NCBI RefSeq assembly: GCF_000454545.1
Contig: NZ_CM002139.1
Span: forward strand, 3,974,598 to 4,038,597
DNA: 64,000 nucleotides
Direction of reading: 5' to 3'
DNA from: Xanthomonas cassavae CFBP 4642
Lineage (GTDB): Bacteria > Pseudomonadota > Gammaproteobacteria > Xanthomonadales > Xanthomonadaceae
Numbering within the stretch: the first letter of the stretch is position 1; each line of letters begins with the position of its first letter. Made by a program: the position numbers and the translations under genes. Below the pieces are notes generated by a model. It did no database searches. It was not told the DNA's origin and saw nothing but the letters and a program-made list of their open reading frames with translations. This document shows, one piece after another, positions 59,428-64,000 of this stretch.

Positions 59428-60507
59428 TCAGCGGCCGGAGGCCTTGGTGGGGGAATGGGCGGGAGAACGGTGTAACGGAGCGGACGAAACCGCGGGTGTC
59501 GGTGCACAGGCGCTGCTGGCGCGAACCTGCAGCGCCACCGCGGCCGTGAGCCGTTGCACCGCCAGTTCGGGATTGCCGATACGTTGCAGCACCAGTTGCG
59601 CAGCCTGCCGGCCCCGCGCGCGCGGGTCGGCGGCCAGCGTGGTCAACGCAGGAGTGAACAGCGCGGCCTCGGCGATATCGTCGAAGCCGGTCACCGCGAA
59701 GTCGCGTCCCGGCACGATGCCGCGCATCGCCAGGCCCGCCATCAGGCCCAGTGCAACGCTGTCGTTGTAGCAGACCGCCGCGGTGGCGCTGTGCGCACCA
59801 CTGTCGAGCATGCGTGCGCCGCACAACGCGGCATCCTGGCGATTGGGTGCCGATTCGACGTACTGCACGGCCAGCCCGGCCGCGGACATCGCCCGCATGT
59901 AGCCGGCACGACGCTGCCGGCAGGAGCTGGAATCGGCGTGGCCGCCGAAGAACACGATTTGGCGGTGTCCCTGCGCGATCAGATGGGTACAGGCAAGCAA
60001 GGCGCCCTGCTCGTTGTCCAGCGACAGCAGATCCCAGCCCGCTCCGTCCACTTCGCGGTTGAACAGCACCACGTTGCGCTGACGGCCGAATACCTGCGCC
60101 AGCGCCTGCGCCTGGCTGCCTTCCGCGGGCGAGAGGATGATGCCGGCCGGTGTGTGCTCCATCAACGAGGCCAGCACCGCGTGCTGGCGCTGCGTCGACT
60201 CGCCGGTGCTGCCCAGCAGGGTTACATAACCGGCCGCGCCCAGCGCCTGGTCGACGCCGGCGGCGAATTCGGCGAAGAACGGATTGGACAGATCGTTGAT
60301 GACCAGCGCGATGCTGGACGAAGTGCGCTGCCGCAGATTGGCCGCAGCGCGGTTATAGACGTAGTGTTGCCGATCCAGCTCTGCTTCCACCCGCGCGCGG
60401 GTAGTAGCATGCACCAGGGGGCTGCCCCGCAACACCAGCGATACCGTGGCGCGCGACACGCCGATTGCGTTGGCAATGTCGCGCAGCGTCACGGCACCAC
60501 GACGCAC
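59428..60507 (-). CDS. LacI-family transcriptional regulator of the sugar operon
   Basis: The 359-aa protein has an N-terminal helix-turn-helix (VTLRDIANAIGVSRATVSLV, residues 6-25), the hinge, and a periplasmic-binding-like sugar domain (SSIALVINDLSNPFFAEFA, then CYNDSVALGLMAGL and GFDDIAEAALFTPALTT). The GTG at 60507 has GGAG eight bases upstream and gives the normal short LacI N-terminus. TTG codons at 60552 and 60612 would lengthen it, but the latter lies inside the palindrome at 60597. It is the first gene of the unit with permease, kinase and isomerase, so it probably controls itself and them. Confidence 0.9.
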   Translation of the reverse strand: MRRGAVTLRDIANAIGVSRATVSLVLRGSPLVHATTRARVEAELDRQHYVYNRAAANLRQRTSSSIALVINDLSNPFFAEFAAGVDQALGAAGYVTLLGSTGESTQRQHAVLASLMEHTPAGIILSPAEGSQAQALAQVFGRQRNVVLFNREVDGAGWDLLSLDNEQGALLACTHLIAQGHRQIVFFGGHADSSSCRQRRAGYMRAMSAAGLAVQYVESAPNRQDAALCGARMLDSGAHSATAAVCYNDSVALGLMAGLAMRGIVPGRDFAVTGFDDIAEAALFTPALTTLAADPRARGRQAAQLVLQRIGNPELAVQRLTAAVALQVRASSACAPTPAVSSAPLHRSPAHSPTKASGR

Positions 60508-60596
60508 CGCGCGCGTCTCCGGCGTGGCCGGTGCCTGCCCGGAATGCGTCAAGCGCCCGCCCCCGCTGAGTGGAAATCGTGCATGCAATGGACTGG

Positions 60597-60614
60597 AATT
60601 GGATCGATCCAATT
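60597..60614. promoter_or_regulatory. Perfect 18-bp palindrome, probable LacI-type operator
   Basis: AATTGGATCGATCCAATT is a perfect palindrome with a central CG step, as LacI-family operators have. It lies 90 bp upstream of the chosen LacI start. Around it is a wider imperfect dyad, GCATGCAATGG (60581-60591) and CCAATGCATGC (60632-60642). It is the likely site of autoregulation of the sugar operon. Confidence 0.75.
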
Positions 60615-60769
60615 AAGCCTTTTCCACGCACCCAATGCATGCGGCAGTGCAGCATTGGATGCTATTACCGGCAGTCGGCGCCATTGAGCAACGTGACTAC
60701 TTCTCCGAGCGCTGGGCACACGGCCTTGCTGCTCGGCACCGTCGCCCTGCGTTGAGCCAGGCAGACCCG

Positions 60770-61558
60770 TTACTGGAAGGCGATCGACAACCCGATCCCG
60801 CCCTGCCAGTCCGGGCTTTCCGACGTCAGTCCGCGCAGCACCGACACATCCAGCTGCATCGCGTGCGGCAATTGCCACGCACCGCCGGCACCGGCGACAC
60901 GCGAGTGCTCGCTGCCGGTCTCCACGCCCGCTTCCACATAACTGCTGAAGTGTTCGCCGGAAAAGAACGTGTAGTTGGGCGCAAAAGTCCAGCTGTGCCC
61001 ATCGTCGTCGCGCGCGTAGTTGACATACAGCGCCAGCGCACGCTGCTGCGCAAGATCCCAGGATGCGGTCACCCCCACTTCGCGCGCATAGCCGTCACTG
61101 AAGGCCGGGCTGCCGGTCGGCACGCTATAGGTGCCCAGCGCCGCCCAATGGAAGCTGTCCGAGCGCGAGGGCAAGGCCACCTTCAGGCCGACATGGCTGT
61201 CGCCCCCGCCGCGGACCCGTGTACCACCGCCGTGCTGCCAGTTATAACTGTCGCTGCCGAGCTGCAGCTCCACATACTGCGACAGGCCCAGACGCAGCAC
61301 GGTGTCGGCAGTGTAGAGCGTGGTGCGCTGGCCATCGGCCCGGTCGGTGCTCGCATCCGGCAAGCCCTGCTCCCAGGCGAATGCACCGGGCTGTAGCACA
61401 TCGGCGGCGAACGGAATGCCGGGGCGATCGAATGCGGGCGGATCCCCTGCCTGCGCGGCCACCTGCCCGCTGATCATGCATAGCGCCAGCAGGACGCCGG
61501 CCAGCGCCACATTGCGCTCAGCCGGCACACGCACACCGTCCGGTACGTCAGCGGACAT
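60770..61558 (-). CDS. Outer-membrane beta-barrel protein (phenol MetA degradation-like)
   Basis: The 262-aa protein has a signal peptide (cleavage after VAAQA near residue 36). The mature chain is built of alternating strands: LQPGAFAWEQGL, TADTVLRLGLSQYVELQLGS, GDSHVGLKVALP and a C-terminus GGIGLSIAFQ, ending in an aromatic-containing strand as outer-membrane barrels do. This resembles the PF13557-type transporter-like family. Function unknown. ATG at 61558 is chosen because the hydrophobic signal follows after about 15 residues; the open frame extends to 61762 without a better signal. Confidence 0.75.
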   Translation of the reverse strand: MSADVPDGVRVPAERNVALAGVLLALCMISGQVAAQAGDPPAFDRPGIPFAADVLQPGAFAWEQGLPDASTDRADGQRTTLYTADTVLRLGLSQYVELQLGSDSYNWQHGGGTRVRGGGDSHVGLKVALPSRSDSFHWAALGTYSVPTGSPAFSDGYAREVGVTASWDLAQQRALALYVNYARDDDGHSWTFAPNYTFFSGEHFSSYVEAGVETGSEHSRVAGAGGAWQLPHAMQLDVSVLRGLTSESPDWQGGIGLSIAFQ

Positions 61559-61975
61559 CGACGACCGCGCCCTATCGGCGCGAGGTTGCAGGGCATCGGA
61601 AGACTGGAACATATGCGGCACCATCGGCAGGAAGTGAGCAGCAGCGCAGTCGACCATAGGCCCGACCGCGCCAACCGGCAACGGCCCACATGGTGCAGCC
61701 CCGGCCGTGACCGGATTGTCGATCACGGCCATTCGTCCCTCTGCAACGCCTGCACCAGCCATGCTTTAAGCAAGCGGACGATGTCGTGCGATGCCGCTGT
61801 TGCCCGGACGCGTGTTGATTACCCTGGCGCCGCCGCTCCGTGACATCAACAGGTCACCCGAGGTCTCAGGCGCTTGCCGTCGCGCAAAGATCGTCGACAG
61901 CCTGTCTGGCGACTGCAAATTACCAGGCAATGCCCTCGGCGGGCACAAATCGCGTTGTAGATTGGCAACAAACAA
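61559..61975. other. Gene-free stretch upstream of the outer-membrane protein gene
   Basis: About 417 bp between the outer-membrane protein start and the DUF2058 terminator. The open frame of the former continues to 61762 without protein-like features. The remainder shows no clear gene, repeat or RNA. It should hold the promoter of the outer-membrane protein. Confidence 0.45.
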
Positions 61976-61997
61976 ATGGGCACCCTCAGGTGCCCAT
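61974..61997 (-). terminator. Rho-independent terminator after the DUF2058 gene
   Basis: ATGGGCACC (61976-61984) and GGTGCCCAT (61989-61997) form a perfect 9-bp stem with a four-base loop. On the minus strand it is followed by TTGTTTGTTGCC. It lies 24 bp beyond the DUF2058 stop codon. Confidence 0.8.
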
Positions 61998-62021
61998 GAA
62001 CACCCCAACTGCACCCAAGCG

Positions 62022-62735
62022 TTACCAGACCAGGTCGTCGGGTACCTGGTACTTGGGGTCGGCATACGGGTCGTCGCCCGCAGGCGCATTGGGGTCCACC
62101 TTCAGTGCGACCGAGGGAGCGAATACCGCTTCGGCTTCGGCGAGGACTTCGGCGGTGACCAACAGGTAGCGCCCATTGAGCTGCAGCACGCCGAGCTCGC
62201 CGGCGTTGAGCCCCTTGAGCTGATCGGCGGTGACATAAATCCGCTTGATCTTGCCGCCATACGGGAAATGCCTGGCAATCTCCGCATCGGCGTGATTCAG
62301 GCCCTTGTCCTTGAGCAATTCTTCCAGCCTGGCCTTGGCTTCGCGGCGCAGGCGTGCTTCTTCCTGCTTGAGACGCTCGGCCTCGATGCGCTCGTCCTTT
62401 TCGCGCTGCGCACGGATCGCATAGGCCTTGGCCAGGTCGATGTCTTCGCGCGTGCGGGTCGGCCTGGGCACGCGCCTGTCGGCGCCGGCCTGCGGCGGAC
62501 GCGGCCCACCAGGCCGTCCGTCATGCTTGCGTGGGTTGGCGCCATCGGGGGCTACGGCGGCAGGCGGCCGCTGCGGCCCCCTGCCCTGGCCACCGGGCGG
62601 CTTGTTGCCGCCGGGAGTGGGCTTGCCACCCTTGCCATGTGGACGCGCGGCAGGCCGTGCGTCGGGTTTGCGTTCGGGCTTGGGCGCGGACTTGAAGCCC
62701 AGGCCAAGCAGTTGGTCACGTAAGGTATCGCTCAT
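62022..62735 (-). CDS. DUF2058 family protein (YaiL-like)
   Basis: The 237-aa protein begins SDTLRDQLLGLGFK and ends YQVPDDLVW, both DUF2058 hallmarks. After a Pro/Gly/Lys/Arg-rich disordered region (about residues 22-95) comes a charged helix (KAYAIRAQREKDERIEAERL, about 105-124) and a C-terminal domain with FPYGGKIKRIYVT. The family is described as nucleoprotein/polynucleotide-associated, without a defined activity. The disordered part is much longer than in E. coli YaiL. It starts 18 bp after the slyX stop on the same strand. Confidence 0.85.
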   Translation of the reverse strand: MSDTLRDQLLGLGFKSAPKPERKPDARPAARPHGKGGKPTPGGNKPPGGQGRGPQRPPAAVAPDGANPRKHDGRPGGPRPPQAGADRRVPRPTRTREDIDLAKAYAIRAQREKDERIEAERLKQEEARLRREAKARLEELLKDKGLNHADAEIARHFPYGGKIKRIYVTADQLKGLNAGELGVLQLNGRYLLVTAEVLAEAEAVFAPSVALKVDPNAPAGDDPYADPKYQVPDDLVW

Positions 62736-62753
62736 GGTGGTGGCAATCTGCAC

Positions 62754-62990
62754 TCAATAGTGCGGAGGCGGCGGTTCATCCGCTGCATCGGCAAACAACG
62801 TGGAGCGCACCTTGCCCAGATCCTCGAGCAGGTGGCGGATCAGTTCGGCATTGCGCGCGCCGGTCAGCCGGGCATCGGCAAGCGCCTCGCTCAGTTCGTT
62901 GAGCGCCTGTTCCTGGAAGGACAGTCGCGTTTCCAATTCGATCAACCGCGCTTCCAGCGCGCGGTCGTGCAGCGGAAGTTGCTCATGCAT
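62754..62990 (-). CDS. slyX: SlyX family protein
   Basis: The 78-aa protein is a predicted coiled coil: [20 protein letters not shown] with heptad-spaced leucines. It ends DEPPPPHY, the characteristic SlyX C-terminus. Function is not known despite the name. ATG at 62990 overlaps the UDP-glucose dehydrogenase stop by 8 bp (62983-62990), so the two are coupled. Confidence 0.9.
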   Translation of the reverse strand: MHEQLPLHDRALEARLIELETRLSFQEQALNELSEALADARLTGARNAELIRHLLEDLGKVRSTLFADAADEPPPPHY

Positions 62991-64000
62991 ACAGCGAACG
63001 GCCTCGTCCAATGGCGTAATAAGCCAGACCGGCAGCTTCGATTTCCTGCGGGTCGTACAGGTTGCGCCCGTCGAACACGACATCGTCCTTCAAGGCCTGC
63101 TTGATCCCGGAAAAATCCGGGCTGCGGAACTGTTTCCACTCGGTCACCACGACCAATGCATCAGCGCCCTCCAGCGCCGCGAAGGCGTCCTCGCACAGAT
63201 GCAGATCATCGCGCTCACCGAAGATGCGCCGAGCCTCGCCGGTGGCTTCCGGATCATAGGCGCGGACGCTGGCGCCGGCGTCCCAGAGCTGGGCCATCAA
63301 CCGGCGGCTGGAGGCCGCGCGCATGTCGTCGGTGTTGGGCTTGAATGCCAACCCCCAGACCGCGAAGGTCTTGCTGGCGATGCTGCCGACGCCGCCGTAA
63401 TGGCGCTGCACCAGCTCGAACAAATGCCCCTTCTGCGCATCGTTGACACTCTCCACCGCGTTGAGCAGGCGCGGTTGCATGCCATGTTGCTCGGCGGTCT
63501 TGGCCAGTGCCTGCACGTCCTTCGGGAAGCACGAACCACCGTAACCGGCGCCGGGGTAGATGAAGTGCCAGCCGATCCGCGGATCCGAGCCGATGCCGTT
63601 ACGCACGTGCTCGACGTCGGCACCGACGCGCTCGGCGATGTTGGCGATCTCGTTCATGAAACTGATCTTGGTCGCCAGCATCGCGTTGGCCGCGTACTTG
63701 GTCAGCTCGGCCGAGCGCACGTCCATTTCCACGATGCGATCGCGACTACGGTTGAATGGTGCGTACAGGCGACGCAGGCGCGCGACGGCGGCCGGCTTGG
63801 TGGCACCGATCACGATGCGATCGGGCCGCATGCAATCGGCCACCGCGTCTCCCTCCTTGAGGAATTCGGGGTTGGAGACGACGTCGACGTCGTACGCGAC
63901 GCCGCGCGCGGCCAGTTCTTCCTGGATCGCCGCGCGGACGATGTCCGCAGTGCCGACCGGCACCGTGGACTTGTTGACCACGATCGCCGGGCCTTCGATA
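62983..64000 (-). CDS. ugd: UDP-glucose 6-dehydrogenase, C-terminal part (runs off the window)
   Basis: The 339 visible codons cover the end of the NAD domain ([16 protein letters not shown]), the central helix and the UDP-binding domain. The catalytic Cys is in [18 protein letters not shown], with [27 protein letters not shown] and [18 protein letters not shown] also typical. It oxidises UDP-glucose to UDP-glucuronate, a precursor of xanthan and other surface glycans. The N-terminal Rossmann part lies beyond 64000. SlyX and DUF2058 genes follow in the same direction. Confidence 0.94.
   Translation of the reverse strand, partial: IEGPAIVVNKSTVPVGTADIVRAAIQEELAARGVAYDVDVVSNPEFLKEGDAVADCMRPDRIVIGATKPAAVARLRRLYAPFNRSRDRIVEMDVRSAELTKYAANAMLATKISFMNEIANIAERVGADVEHVRNGIGSDPRIGWHFIYPGAGYGGSCFPKDVQALAKTAEQHGMQPRLLNAVESVNDAQKGHLFELVQRHYGGVGSIASKTFAVWGLAFKPNTDDMRAASSRRLMAQLWDAGASVRAYDPEATGEARRIFGERDDLHLCEDAFAALEGADALVVVTEWKQFRSPDFSGIKQALKDDVVFDGRNLYDPQEIEAAGLAYYAIGRGRSLYA

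Noticed and set aside
60508..60612. LacI regulator starting at TTG 60612
   Set aside because: That codon lies inside the palindromic operator, and the added residues are not LacI-like. GTG 60507 has a better ribosome site and gives the usual N-terminus.

Overview
The window is GC-rich (roughly two thirds GC by eye), densely coding DNA that looks like a Xanthomonas chromosome. The evidence is the xanthomonad form of many proteins (kynurenine pathway enzymes, a FKBP-like exported protein, a phosphate-selective porin next to two PstS proteins, an ArsR-methyltransferase beside a split methionine synthase), IS5-family remnants of the kind common in xanthomonads, and several families of short interspersed palindromic repeats. 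Species cannot be settled by reading alone.

Layout. 1-560: the end of one IS5-family element inserted into a decayed IS5-family transposase gene. 690-1530: a small unknown gene and a GH108-type muramidase-like gene. 1720-8150: a beta-carbonic anhydrase, then a co-directional block for tryptophan-derived NAD precursor synthesis (3-hydroxyanthranilate dioxygenase, a FUSC-type exporter, kynureninase, kynurenine 3-monooxygenase). 8290-11100: exonuclease I, a DUF2461 protein and a DUF2939 protein. 11150-16740: repeats, a SpeE-like protein overlapping a 5'-nucleotidase, NAD kinase and RlmKL. 16900-18170: an ABC-F pseudogene. 18300-25160: mostly minus-strand metabolic genes (methyltransferase, GNAT, hydrolase, MOSC, AmpD-like amidase, DUF1684 lipoprotein, sulfurtransferase, DUF1289-Nudix fusion, FKBP-like protein). 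25330-27250: enoyl-CoA hydratase, a small protein and endonuclease III. 27430-30135: a SulP transporter with a second beta-carbonic anhydrase and a small exported protein. 30450-37855: the phosphate uptake cluster oprP-like porin, pstS, pstS, pstC, pstA, pstB, phoU. 37990-47220: RcnB-like protein, RNase T, a large periplasmic-sensor diguanylate cyclase, RlmB, a GFA-family protein, RNase R and tRNA-Leu(CAG). 47530-50530: a tandem-SGNH esterase and an acyl-CoA dehydrogenase. 50655-55780: an ArsR-methyltransferase regulator overlapping a two-gene methionine synthase. 55920-60510: a sugar operon (LacI, MFS permease, PfkB kinase, AGE-family isomerase). 60770-64000: an outer-membrane protein, DUF2058 protein, SlyX and the start of UDP-glucose dehydrogenase.

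How the genes work together. Four local circuits can be read from the DNA. Kynurenine breakdown feeds quinolinate and NAD synthesis, and NAD kinase lies nearby. The Pst cluster imports phosphate from the outer membrane inwards and has a terminator between its two binding-protein genes. The ArsR-methyltransferase gene has a perfect 30-bp dyad against its start codon and is translationally coupled to the homocysteine half of methionine synthase. The LacI operon has a perfect 18-bp palindrome upstream and ATGA overlaps between its structural genes.

The most unusual content is in the repeats. There is a 143-144 bp family with terminal inverted repeats (four copies, plus a possible solo end in nth). 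There is also a family of paired, inverted GGGATTSGG-type arms that has entered coding sequence at the arsR/metH junction and inside metH. I did not find a convincing undescribed defence, secretion or biosynthetic system.
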